64,000 nt of DNA, from contig NZ_BHGK01000001.1 of assembly GCF_003574295.1 (NCBI RefSeq), positions 2,108,001 through 2,172,000 of the forward strand, written 5' to 3'. Shown piece after piece: positions 7,694 to 15,462 of the stretch (positions are counted from its first letter, which is position 1; each line of letters opens with the position of its first letter). Source of the DNA: Mediterraneibacter butyricigenes (GTDB lineage Bacteria > Bacillota > Clostridia > Lachnospirales > Lachnospiraceae). The position numbers and the translations under genes were made by a program. The notes under the pieces were generated by a model. That model made no database searches. It was not told the origin of the DNA and saw only the letters and a program-made list of their open reading frames with translations.

Positions 7694-8773
7694 ATGGCGG
7701 AAAAGGACGCAAGACCGACAAACGCGGAACAGAAAGAGCATAAGCGCCGCGTGCGATATAAAGGGAAATATCCACGAAAGTTCGAAGAAAAATATAAAGA
7801 ACTGGATCCGGAAAAATATCAGGATACGATCGCGCATGTAATTCAGAAAGGCAATACACCGGCGGGGATGCACATTTCTATTATGGTACAGGAAATCCTG
7901 GATTTCTTGAAGATTCAGCCGGGGGAGACCGGATTTGACGCCACACTTGGGTATGGCGGACATACGAAAGCCATGCTGAAATGTCTGGATGGGAAAGGGC
8001 ATATTTATGCCACGGATGTGGATCCGGAAGAGTCTGCGAAGACGAAGAAACGTCTGGCCGAACAGGGATTTGGTGAAGACATTTTAACGATTCGGCTTCA
8101 GAACTTCTGCACCATTGATGAGATTGCAAAAGAAGTGGGTGGTTTCGATTTCATTCTGGCAGATCTTGGTGTGTCCTCTATGCAGATCGACAATCCGAAG
8201 CGGGGATTCTCTTTTAAAGTAGACGGGCCTCTGGATCTTCGGCTGAATCAGGAAAAGGGACTCAGTGCGGCAGAACGGCTGGACACCATTTCCAGAGAAG
8301 AACTGGCAGGGATGTTGTATGAAAATTCGGATGAGCCTTACTGCGAGGAGCTGGCAAAAGCGATTACAGACGAGATCCGAAAAGGCCATCGGATCGATAC
8401 TACCACGAAGCTGCGGCGGGTGATAGAGCAGACACTGTCTTTCCTGCCGGAGAATAAAGAGAAGAAAGATATCGTGAGAAAAACCTGTCAGAGAACGTTT
8501 CAGGCGTTGCGTATCGATGTAAACAATGAGTTTGAAGTTCTCTATGAGTTTATGGAAAAGCTGCCGGATACGCTGAAGCCGGGTGGAAGAGTTGCGATTC
8601 TGACCTTCCATTCCGGGGAAGACAAGCTGGTGAAACGCGCGTTGAAAGATGGATACCGTCAGGGCATTTATTCAGAGTATGCCAAGGATGTGATTCGTCC
8701 TTCCGCGAAAGAATGTGCCCAGAACGGGCGCGCCAGATCCACCAAGATGCGCTGGGCCGTGAAAGCGAAGTAA
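7694..8773 (+). CDS. rsmH: RsmH-type 16S rRNA (cytosine-N4)-methyltransferase, extended form
   Basis: A 359-residue SAM-dependent methyltransferase of the RsmH (MraW) family. That family methylates N4 of C1402 in 16S rRNA, part of the ribosomal P site. Visible motifs are the SAM-binding GFDATLGYGGHT (about residue 78), FDFILADLGVSSMQID with PKRGFSF, and the C-terminal RVAILTFHSGEDKLVK. A charged N-terminal extension of about 50 residues precedes the usual HIxV start region (here HISIMVQEIL). The gene is not in a dcw cluster (no mraZ, ftsL or ftsI), so it may be a second, paralogous copy. Start supported by AAGGAAGCAGAGG. Confidence 0.88.
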   Translation: MAEKDARPTNAEQKEHKRRVRYKGKYPRKFEEKYKELDPEKYQDTIAHVIQKGNTPAGMHISIMVQEILDFLKIQPGETGFDATLGYGGHTKAMLKCLDGKGHIYATDVDPEESAKTKKRLAEQGFGEDILTIRLQNFCTIDEIAKEVGGFDFILADLGVSSMQIDNPKRGFSFKVDGPLDLRLNQEKGLSAAERLDTISREELAGMLYENSDEPYCEELAKAITDEIRKGHRIDTTTKLRRVIEQTLSFLPENKEKKDIVRKTCQRTFQALRIDVNNEFEVLYEFMEKLPDTLKPGGRVAILTFHSGEDKLVKRALKDGYRQGIYSEYAKDVIRPSAKECAQNGRARSTKMRWAVKAK

Positions 8774-8804
8774 AGGCTAAGAGGTTGTTTGAAGGAGAAA
8801 ATAG

Positions 8805-9440
8805 ATGGAGTCAGGAAATACATTGGGAAAAGTACTAAAAGGAATTGTGGCGGCCCTGTTGACAATCCTTACATTGTGTGGATTTCAGTACAATTTTAAA
8901 GGAAACTGGCTAGTATCGATTGCGGTTGTAGTGGGAATCATTATTATATTATATAAATGGGGACTTAAGAAGATTGGAGAGTTCCTGTGGGAGAAAAAAT
9001 GGAGAACGATAGGGTCTCTTATCTGTGGATTTTATGTTGCATCGTTTACACCGGATGAGGCGGGGGTTCTCCAGTTCATAGAAACTTTTCTGGCTGGATT
9101 TGTAGTCGGAGAGGGATTCCTGTTTTTTATGGCTAAACCAATCCTGTTTTGTGTGAGAATGTTAAAGTATGATGTATTGCATGGATCGGGAGGATCTTAC
9201 AGTGGATCGAGTAGTACATTCGGTACATACGGATCTGATAAATGGGAGAGAGAGCAGCAGGAAGCAGACCGGGCAAGGAGAGAGGCTGATCAGAGGGCAA
9301 AAGAGCGCTACGATGCAAGAACCAATGAGTTGAAAGCAGAGTATGATGCCCGTACCGCAGACGGCTGGGGAAAAGACCGTGCGGCACAGAATTTCAGAAA
9401 TGATGCGGATTACTGGAGAAAACAGCAGAAAAAATATTAA
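8805..9440 (+). CDS. Membrane protein with charged helical C-terminus, unknown
   Basis: A 211-residue protein. Residues 8-55 form two membrane spans, and a third hydrophobic region covers about 85-125. After a Gly/Ser-rich linker (GSGGSYSGSSS), the last 65 residues are a highly charged, predicted helical tail rich in Arg, Glu and Asp. No family recognised. AAGGAGA precedes ATG 8805. The stop overlaps the stop of the converging acetyltransferase gene by four bases. Confidence 0.65.
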   Translation: MESGNTLGKVLKGIVAALLTILTLCGFQYNFKGNWLVSIAVVVGIIIILYKWGLKKIGEFLWEKKWRTIGSLICGFYVASFTPDEAGVLQFIETFLAGFVVGEGFLFFMAKPILFCVRMLKYDVLHGSGGSYSGSSSTFGTYGSDKWEREQQEADRARREADQRAKERYDARTNELKAEYDARTADGWGKDRAAQNFRNDADYWRKQQKKY

Positions 9441-10030
9441 AAGAGAACCTGATCCGGTGCGATCAGGTCTTTTTTTGTGACCGGACGCAGGACACGGCAG
9501 GGGCTTCCGAGAGCGACTACATTTGACGGAATGTCCCGGGTCACCACGCTTCCGGCACCGATGACCACATTATCGCCGATGGTGACGCCACCGCAGACCG
9601 TTACATTTGCACCGAGCCAGACATTATCACCAAGAACGATGGGCGCTGAGGTTTCGATGCCTTCCGCACGCTGGTTTGGATCGATGGGGTGACCGGCGCA
9701 GGTCAGGCAGACGCCGGGGGCAAGAAAGGCATTGGAACCGATATCTACCGGGGAGGTGTCCAGAATGACACAGTTGTAATTTAAGAATGCCATGCCATGA
9801 AAATGAATGTTGAATCCGTAGTCACAGTGAAAGTCCGGCTGGATGAACGTGAGATCGGTACAGGAGCCGAACAGTTCTTTGAGAATCCGAAGCCGTTCTT
9901 CGTCAGCATCCGGTGGAGTCTGGTTATAGGCAAAGCAGAGCTTTTTGGCCTTGAGCTGCATGTCATCCGGCATGTGCAGAACATTTCCGATGTAAGCTTT
10001 TCGTTGTTTAATAAGATGTTCGATATCCAT
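9437..10030 (-). CDS. Maltose O-acetyltransferase-like hexapeptide acetyltransferase
   Basis: A 197-residue left-handed beta-helix acetyltransferase. The N-terminal maltose/galactoside acetyltransferase helix (KQRKAYIGNVLHMP) and the catalytic region (HFHGMAFLNYNCVILD) are visible. The hexapeptide repeats follow (PIVLGDNVWLGANVTVCGGV, TIGDNVVIGAGSVVT), with the catalytic His in LTCAGHPID. Such enzymes acetylate sugars using acetyl-CoA; the natural acceptor is unknown. Its last codons contain a bidirectional terminator shared with the converging gene. Confidence 0.9.
   Translation of the reverse strand: MDIEHLIKQRKAYIGNVLHMPDDMQLKAKKLCFAYNQTPPDADEERLRILKELFGSCTDLTFIQPDFHCDYGFNIHFHGMAFLNYNCVILDTSPVDIGSNAFLAPGVCLTCAGHPIDPNQRAEGIETSAPIVLGDNVWLGANVTVCGGVTIGDNVVIGAGSVVTRDIPSNVVALGSPCRVLRPVTKKDLIAPDQVLF
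9447..9477. terminator. Bidirectional terminator inside the acetyltransferase C-terminal codons
   Basis: ACCTGATC pairs perfectly with GATCAGGT around a 6-base loop, followed by CTTTTTTT on the plus strand and by a T-rich TCTCTTTTAATATTTTT on the minus strand. It serves the gene ending at 9440, yet lies within codons of the opposite-strand gene. Confidence 0.85.
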
Positions 10031-10316
10031 AAAAGACCGCTCCGTTTCTTCTGTTTGTTTTTGTTGTATGCTGTATGTTTATAGATGGTGTGATCTGATG
10101 ATTTCGCCGACCAGATGATTTTGTAGTAACTTTGTATTTTTTACTGGAAAATAAGATTACCACAGGTGTTGTGTAGGTGATTGCCGGGAAAATATAGAGA
10201 AAAATCTTCTCCAAATCAAAAATATTTTAGCATGATCCTTTTAGATTCGCAAGAAATGGTGTATGATGCAAATGCGAAAAATGTTTGGAAATCATTTGAA
10301 TTCGAGGAGGAAAAAT

Positions 10317-11195
10317 ATGGCAGAAGTTAAGGGAGAGACGATGACATCGAAGATTATTTTGAGTGCAGACAGCACCTGCGATCTGGATCAGGAGCTGAAA
10401 GAACGTTATGATGTACACTATTTTCCGCTTCACATTATTCTGGACGGAAAAGATTATAAAGATGGAATCGACATTACACCCGAAGAAATTTATCAGGAGT
10501 ATTATGATCGAAAGATCTTGCCGAAGACGGCAGCGGTGAATGTGGCAGAATATATCGAGCATTTTCAGAAATGGGTCGAAGATGGATACGAAGTGATTCA
10601 TATCAATCTGGGAAGCGGGTTGTCCAGCGCCCATCAGAATTGCAAGTTGGCGGCGGAAGAACTGGGACATATCCATGTGATAGACAGCTGCTCTCTGTCT
10701 ACGGGAACGGGACTTCTGGTAAAGGATGCCGGAGAGATGATCCGACAGGGGATGGATGCAGAAAGTATCGCAGAAGAACTGGAGAAACGAGTAGAAAAAT
10801 GTCATGCCAGCTTTATTTTAGATACCTTGGAATTTCTTCATGCAGGTGGAAGATGCTCCACGGTTGCAGCGCTGGGAGCAAATGTGTTGAAATTGAAACC
10901 CTGTATTGAAGTCAGTACAGAAGATGGTAGTATGACAGTCGGAAAGAAATATCGCGGTGCACTGGAAAAAGTGCTGGTGAAATATGTAAAAGACAAGCTT
11001 GCCGCTTATCCGGATATCAAGACCGACATGATCTTTATTACCCACTCCGGGATTGCCCAGGAAGCCATCGATCTGGTAAAACAGACCATCGAAGGAACCA
11101 TGCATTTTGACGAAATCCATGTAACAAAAGCAAGTTGTACGATTTCCAGTCACTGTGGTCCGAATACACTGGGCGTTTTGTTTGAGACAAAATAA
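10317..11195 (+). CDS. DegV family fatty-acid-binding protein
   Basis: A 292-residue DegV-family protein. Characterised members (FakB) bind fatty acids and present them to the kinase FakA. The family start is visible as SKIILSADSTCDLDQEL, with ITPEEIYQEYY, the INLGSGLSS loop that holds the acyl carboxylate, and TLEFLHAGGRCS. ATG 10317 is chosen over an in-frame ATG 54 bases upstream because AGGAGG lies 7 bases ahead. No FakA homologue is in the window. The upstream -10-like TATGAT is flanked by TTCGCA/TGCGAA half sites. Confidence 0.9.
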   Translation: MAEVKGETMTSKIILSADSTCDLDQELKERYDVHYFPLHIILDGKDYKDGIDITPEEIYQEYYDRKILPKTAAVNVAEYIEHFQKWVEDGYEVIHINLGSGLSSAHQNCKLAAEELGHIHVIDSCSLSTGTGLLVKDAGEMIRQGMDAESIAEELEKRVEKCHASFILDTLEFLHAGGRCSTVAALGANVLKLKPCIEVSTEDGSMTVGKKYRGALEKVLVKYVKDKLAAYPDIKTDMIFITHSGIAQEAIDLVKQTIEGTMHFDEIHVTKASCTISSHCGPNTLGVLFETK

Positions 11196-11221
11196 AAAGG
11201 TTCCATGTTAGATCGGGCATT

Positions 11222-11791
11222 TCAGGATTTTTGCATCAACATCGAAAGATAGGAAATCCTGGTGGTATCAGACATGGAATATCCGAGATAGAGAAGGAGC
11301 GTTTCGATCTTTTTAAGGGCAGCTTCCCGTTGGCTTTCTGACGGAACGATAATCTCCAACTCCAGATAATCACCGAGTCCCTCTACAGAATCGATACAGG
11401 CGGTAACATCCTCTTTGAGGAAATGTTGCCGCTTTTTTTGAACCGGTGGAACAGGGCAGAAACCGATGCTCCTGAGAATTTCATCACAGACGGTTGCGTC
11501 GCCGATGGAAGTTTCCAGTTCTTTTCTTGCCATAGAGCGTTGATCCAATTTAGGGCCTTTATAGGTCAGAACAGAAGAAACAAATTCGACGGTTCCGTTG
11601 CGTAGTGTTTCAATGGTACGAACACGTAATGCTTCATCGAGCCGGATGAAATCATGGTGCGTGGAGGTATAGTAAAGATCTGATTCTATGACAGTGTCTC
11701 CGGTTACGAAGCCTTGAGAATTTAGGGCATTTTTCAGGGCTGTTACATCGCCCTCCCTGATTTTCAGCTTGATTTCCACTTCTACACTCAT
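11222..11791 (-). CDS. CYTH-domain protein (class IV adenylate cyclase-like)
   Basis: A 189-residue CYTH (CyaB/thiamine-triphosphatase) domain protein. The ExExK signature (E4, E6, K8) opens the protein, and Arg/Lys-rich strands typical of the tunnel fold follow (ALRVRTIE, LTYKGPK, RSMARKELE, VQKKRQHF, DYLELEI). These enzymes act on triphosphate substrates with divalent metal. Class IV cyclases make cAMP, but ThTPase or polyphosphate activity is equally possible. RBS AGGAGG lies upstream. Confidence 0.85.
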   Translation of the reverse strand: MSVEVEIKLKIREGDVTALKNALNSQGFVTGDTVIESDLYYTSTHHDFIRLDEALRVRTIETLRNGTVEFVSSVLTYKGPKLDQRSMARKELETSIGDATVCDEILRSIGFCPVPPVQKKRQHFLKEDVTACIDSVEGLGDYLELEIIVPSESQREAALKKIETLLLYLGYSMSDTTRISYLSMLMQKS

Positions 11792-11853
11792 AGTATTTTT
11801 CTTACCTCCTGTTCCGGTTGTTATACGGCGATTCTTTGTTTTAAGGCTTATAA

Positions 11854-11937
11854 ATCCCCTGTGCGGTATCTCGTGAAGATATATTCCACTGTCGTGTGGA
11901 AACTATATCAATAGAATTGGGAGACTGCACAGGGGAT
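11854..11937. repeat. 84-bp nested inverted repeat (cruciform/terminator-like)
   Basis: ATCCCCTGTGC (11854) is complementary to GCACAGGGGAT (ending 11937). Inside, ATATATTCCAC-type sequence pairs with GTGTGGAA-ACTATAT around a TGTC loop. The whole element can fold as one long interrupted hairpin. It lies between two minus-strand genes, 34 bases after the stop of the NifX-FKBP gene. It may end that transcript, though the T tract on the minus strand is weak (ATTTATAAGCC). Confidence 0.6.
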
Positions 11938-11970
11938 GGCTTTTACAATGGGATTCGCTATAGACAGCCC

Positions 11971-12813
11971 TTACTTCACTTCCACAAGTTCAATCTTGAA
12001 GTTCAGTTCTTTTCCAGCCATTTCGTGGTTTGCGTCAAAGGTGATACTTGTTTCTTCCTTGGCGGTGACTTTCACTGGGAACGGCTGTCCGGACTGGCTG
12101 GTCAGGTAGACCTGTTGTCCAACTTCCAGATCTTCGGAGCCCGGAAGCTGCGCAATTTCTACGGTGAAAATGGCATTCGGATCCGGCAGTCCGTAAGCTT
12201 CTTCCGGCATCAGATGGACATTGACAATCTGTCCCACTTCCATGTTGGCAACGGCTTCGTCAAATCCGCGGATCATTTGACCGGCGCCACAGATGAACTG
12301 TAACGGTTCGCCCCGGTCATAGGAAGAGTCAAACTGTGTGCCATCGTTGAAGGTCCCCTGATAATGAGTCCGGCAGATTTTTCCGACATTTGGACCGGTG
12401 ATCGGAGCCGGGCCGCCACATCCGCCACCGCAGCTTCCACACTGTCCGTTGCAGGATGCTTCTTCTTCGGCATACTCTTCGTGATGGTGGTCACAGTTAG
12501 CTCCCAGGGAAACTAAAGTTCCGTTTAAATAAGCGTCAACAGCCTGATCGGGATCGCCTTCTGCACCGGAAAAGATTTCAATTCCGGCTTCTGCAAGGGC
12601 TGACTGAGCTCCTTCGCCGAGGCCACCGCAGATCAGAACCTGTACGCTCTGTTCTGCCAGAAATCCGGCAAGTGCACTATGACCGGCGCCACCGGAAGAA
12701 ATGACTTCACTGGAAACGATTCCCTGGTCATTTACGTCATAAATTTTGAAAGCTTCGGTCTTTCCGAAATGCTGGAAAATCTGACCGTTTTCATAGGTTA
12801 CTGCGATTTTCAT
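11971..12813 (-). CDS. Fusion: NifX/NafY-type cluster-binding domain plus SlyD-like FKBP prolyl isomerase
   Basis: A 280-residue fusion. Residues 1-105 match the dinitrogenase iron-molybdenum cofactor family (MKIAVTYENGQIFQHFGKTE, and ICGGLGEGA near 62). Residues 107-134 are a metal-binding-looking linker with CDHHH and four cysteines (C121, C125, C128, C132). Residues about 143-280 are a FKBP peptidyl-prolyl isomerase with the SlyD-type insert (GTQFDSSYDRGEPLQF, GAGQMIRGFDEAVANMEVGQ). The FKBP part could act as a folding helper or metallochaperone, and the first domain suggests Fe-S or metal cofactor handling. No nif gene is nearby. RBS GGGAGGATTATAC lies upstream of ATG 12813. Confidence 0.88.
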   Translation of the reverse strand: MKIAVTYENGQIFQHFGKTEAFKIYDVNDQGIVSSEVISSGGAGHSALAGFLAEQSVQVLICGGLGEGAQSALAEAGIEIFSGAEGDPDQAVDAYLNGTLVSLGANCDHHHEEYAEEEASCNGQCGSCGGGCGGPAPITGPNVGKICRTHYQGTFNDGTQFDSSYDRGEPLQFICGAGQMIRGFDEAVANMEVGQIVNVHLMPEEAYGLPDPNAIFTVEIAQLPGSEDLEVGQQVYLTSQSGQPFPVKVTAKEETSITFDANHEMAGKELNFKIELVEVK

Positions 12814-12868
12814 ATGTATAATCCTCCCAAATTAATATACCTGTTCAGACTAGTATAGACTGCCGGAG

Positions 12869-13000
12869 TTATTCTGTCAAACCGGCGGCTTTCAGAAGGA
12901 AATCTTTGGTGAAATGATTGAAAAGAGCGATGACGCGTCCCACTCCGATCACGTCAAGTAACGTTCCGATTCCTGTGGCAGAGGGATCAAGAGTTTTTGC
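12869..13000 (-). pseudogene. Gene remnant of unknown family
   Basis: An open frame on the minus strand of 43 codons (TGA just upstream, TAA 12869-12871) has ordinary protein-like composition (DPSATGIGTLLDVIGVGRVI, then ALFNHFTKDFLLKAAGLTE). It lacks a start codon. It looks like the surviving 3' end of a deleted gene. I do not recognise the family. Confidence 0.4.
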
Positions 13001-13046
13001 TCAGGGGACTTTTAAGGAAATGTTCTATGTGTTACACTATACATAG

Positions 13047-13112
13047 ATGAATCTGGTAGAAGATGTGGAAGTGATTCGGAAGATTATGACTGAGATGAAA
13101 GAGGAATCGTGA
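13047..13112 (+). CDS. Possible 21-residue leader peptide overlapping the next gene
   Basis: ATG 13047 opens a 21-codon frame rich in Glu, Val and Lys. Its TGA (13110-13112) overlaps the GTG start of the lipoprotein gene at 13109, a classical coupling arrangement. No strong ribosome binding site is seen, so it may be incidental. Confidence 0.25.
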   Translation: MNLVEDVEVIRKIMTEMKEES

Positions 13113-13891
13113 AAAGATACGGCAGAATTCTAACTTTATTATTGGTATTAGGGATTGCGATGGCGGTATCGGGATGTTCTGTGGTAAAATTGCTGACAGG
13201 CAGCGCTTCAGAGCAATCAGGGAAAAAGAATCCGTTGAGAGGGAAAGATACGGATGAACGGATTGTGATGTGTATGGAAGAAACCTATCCGGAGCATGAA
13301 TTTTCGGTGAAAACATCCTTTGATAAATCGAAAGACTGCGGTGTGTTTCAGGACGAAAACGGTCTGGAATTTAAAGTGCATGGACTGGTCTATGATAATA
13401 CATATCATTTCGGATGTGAAAATGATTATCTGGCGACGATTCTGCGAAATGAAGATTATGTGGATAAAGCGGCGGAGATTGCACAGAGATATGGATATGT
13501 CTTTGAGTATGATGCAGAGAATGAGACGACGACATTAACGTCTGAAAACAAGAACAACAATGAAAATGGAAGGGCTGAGTCTGAAACGGATGAACAGACG
13601 TCTGATGCATTTGAAGAAGCATCGAAAATGATTCTGGAAATACTAAATGTGGTGGACAGCCCGAAGGTGGTGGAACCGGAAGATACCGGATTTTCCACAG
13701 GAGAGGTAAACTTCTATAGCTTTCCGTGTATGAGTGTGCTGGGATGTGATATTTCTTATAAAGGTTCCAGCACTTATGTGCGTTTTAGCTTTGAAGATAA
13801 AAATCTTTCGGAAGCCCAGATCAGGCAACGGTTCGAAGAAACCTGGAACTGGCTGAAAGAAGAAGTAGACAATGAAAAGGAGGAACCATAA
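13109..13891 (+). CDS. Lipoprotein of unknown function
   Basis: A 260-residue protein with a lipoprotein signal peptide. A basic N-terminus and hydrophobic core lead into the lipobox AVSGC, with the lipid-bearing cysteine at 23. The mature part is soluble, with an acidic Asn/Glu/Thr-rich linker at about 140-170 and aromatic-rich C-terminal strands. No known domain is recognised; similar secreted proteins are common in gut clostridia. It starts at GTG 13109 with GAGG eight bases upstream. The stop lies one base before the start of the flavin reductase-like gene, so both are in one operon. Confidence 0.7.
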   Translation: MKRYGRILTLLLVLGIAMAVSGCSVVKLLTGSASEQSGKKNPLRGKDTDERIVMCMEETYPEHEFSVKTSFDKSKDCGVFQDENGLEFKVHGLVYDNTYHFGCENDYLATILRNEDYVDKAAEIAQRYGYVFEYDAENETTTLTSENKNNNENGRAESETDEQTSDAFEEASKMILEILNVVDSPKVVEPEDTGFSTGEVNFYSFPCMSVLGCDISYKGSSTYVRFSFEDKNLSEAQIRQRFEETWNWLKEEVDNEKEEP

Positions 13892-13892
13892 A

Positions 13893-14459
13893 ATGAGCAG
13901 AAAAGAGTTTGGAGCAAAACCATTTTCCTTTCCGCAGCCGGTCTTTATCATTGCATCTTATGATGAAGACGGAACTCCTTGCGCAATGAATGCGGCATGG
14001 TGCGGAATCAGCGGACACACAAAGGTGACCATGAGTCTTTCACCGGGACACAAAACGGTGAAAAGTATATTGAAGAAAAAAGCATTTACCATCAGTATGG
14101 CAGATGCAGCGCATGTGGTAGAATGCGATTATTTTGGAATCGCTTCCGGAAATACGGTAAAGGACAAGATTAAAGAAGCCGGAATGACCGTAGTAAAGAG
14201 CGAAAAGGTGGATGCACCGATCATTCAGGAACTGGCAGTCTGCATGGAGTGCAAGCTGATTTCTTATGATGATCAGACACATCTTATGAAAGCAGAGATT
14301 GTCAATGTCAGCGTGGATGAATCTGCCATGACAGACGGACAGGTAGACGTAAGCAAAGTTGCACCGATTACGTTTGATCCGTTCAACAATACCTATCATG
14401 TGATCGGAGAAAAAGTAGGGGATGCCTGGGGATCTGGTAAGAAGTTGACAGAGAAATAG
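13893..14459 (+). CDS. Flavin reductase-like FMN-binding protein
   Basis: A 188-residue member of the flavin reductase (FMN-binding split-barrel) family. The N-terminal pattern PFSFPQPVFIIASYDEDGTP and the SPGHKTVKSIL segment around the FMN phosphate match proteins annotated as conserved flavoproteins. Partner and electron acceptor are unknown. ATG 13893 (MSRKEFG) is preferred over an upstream in-frame ATG because AAGGAGG lies nine bases before it; that Shine-Dalgarno sequence lies inside the end of the lipoprotein gene. Confidence 0.85.
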   Translation: MSRKEFGAKPFSFPQPVFIIASYDEDGTPCAMNAAWCGISGHTKVTMSLSPGHKTVKSILKKKAFTISMADAAHVVECDYFGIASGNTVKDKIKEAGMTVVKSEKVDAPIIQELAVCMECKLISYDDQTHLMKAEIVNVSVDESAMTDGQVDVSKVAPITFDPFNNTYHVIGEKVGDAWGSGKKLTEK

Positions 14460-14513
14460 AAAGAAAAAGCGACCGTCAAAAGAGCAGTTGAAAATGGTTG
14501 CGAAAAGAATAAG

Positions 14514-14579
14514 AAAGTCGGAATTTTTGCAATGGAAGGGTAGCACATCATATTCTGGAAGTGAAAATGCCGACTTTTT
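14514..14579 (+). terminator. Long-loop terminator after the flavoprotein gene
   Basis: AAAGTCGG-ATTTT pairs with AAAAT-CCGACTTT over a loop of about 40 bases, ending in CTTTTTGG. A second, shorter hairpin with T tract (AAAAGAT/ATCTTTTTT) follows at 14597-14619. Confidence 0.6.
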
Positions 14580-14660
14580 GGCGTGAAGCATACGATAAAA
14601 GATTTGAGAGATCTTTTTTGCTATATCAGTACAGAATGTTTTGTTGTATAATAAAACAGT

Positions 14661-14783
14661 ATGAGTGTGAGTGATTTTGGAAAATCCACAAAAGCGTGGA
14701 AGATGGATAATTCCGTACTGGCTACAAAGGATATTACCTATAAATATATTGTAGTAGAAAAGAAAGTAGAAGAAAATGTTTGA
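14661..14783 (+). CDS. Possible 40-residue protein upstream of the Nudix gene
   Basis: ATG 14661 opens a 40-codon frame whose stop (14781-14783) overlaps the first codons of the Nudix gene. A TATAAT box (14647-14652) is so close that a transcript starting about 7 bases downstream of it would be nearly leaderless for this frame. The peptide has normal composition but no recognised family. Alternatively the region is only the leader of the Nudix gene. Confidence 0.3.
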   Translation: MSVSDFGKSTKAWKMDNSVLATKDITYKYIVVEKKVEENV

Positions 14784-15381
14784 ACAGTTAAAAAACAGAG
14801 TGCCGGAAAGAATCGGCTCGGAAAATATCAAACAGTTTGCGGTGATGATCCCGTTGATCCGAAAAGAGGACGGATTTCATATTTTGTTTGAAGTGCGTTC
14901 TTCCAAACTTGCTCATCAGCCCGGGGAGATCTGTTTCCCAGGAGGAAAGCAGGAAGGGGAAGAATCTCCGTTGGAAACAGCGGTACGGGAGACGAAAGAA
15001 GAATTACTTTTAAACGAGGAAAATATCAGAGTCTATGGAGCATTGGATTATGTTTTGACGGGATCAAACCGGAGAATTGATGCCTGTTTGGGAGAACTGC
15101 TTCATTATCAGGGGCAATACAGTGAATCTGAGGTGGCATCTGTATTCATGGTTCCCCTTTCTTTTTTCTGGAAACAAAAGCCGGAGCGATATCAAAATGA
15201 AATGCGGATTCATCTGACAGAGGATTTTCCGCTGGAAAAAATCCCAAACGGAAAGGATTATCCGTGGACAAAAGGAAATCACGAAGTGCTGTTTTATGAA
15301 TATGAGGGATATATTATCTGGGGACTGACGGCGAAGCTTCTGTATTATAATCTGCCTTTGATCTGCGGTGAGAAGATTTGA
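14776..15381 (+). CDS. CoA pyrophosphatase (NudL/YeaB-type Nudix hydrolase)
   Basis: A 201-residue Nudix hydrolase. The CoA-specific (UPF0035) motif is visible directly ahead of the Nudix box: LFEVRSSKLAHQPGEICFPGG at about residues 37-57. The Nudix box runs from G57 through E63, R71, E72, E75 and E76. Position 78 is Leu where the box usually has Gly. The enzyme should split coenzyme A or its oxidised forms into phosphopantetheine and adenosine 3',5'-bisphosphate. AGAAGAAAA precedes ATG 14776, so the ribosome binding site is weak, consistent with coupling to the small frame before it. Confidence 0.88.
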   Translation: MFEQLKNRVPERIGSENIKQFAVMIPLIRKEDGFHILFEVRSSKLAHQPGEICFPGGKQEGEESPLETAVRETKEELLLNEENIRVYGALDYVLTGSNRRIDACLGELLHYQGQYSESEVASVFMVPLSFFWKQKPERYQNEMRIHLTEDFPLEKIPNGKDYPWTKGNHEVLFYEYEGYIIWGLTAKLLYYNLPLICGEKI

Positions 15382-15462
15382 AATGATACAAAACGGTCAG
15401 TAAAAGTGATGGAAACGAAAAAGTTGGAATGAGAAGCCGGAAAATGAGCTGAGGGAGGAATC

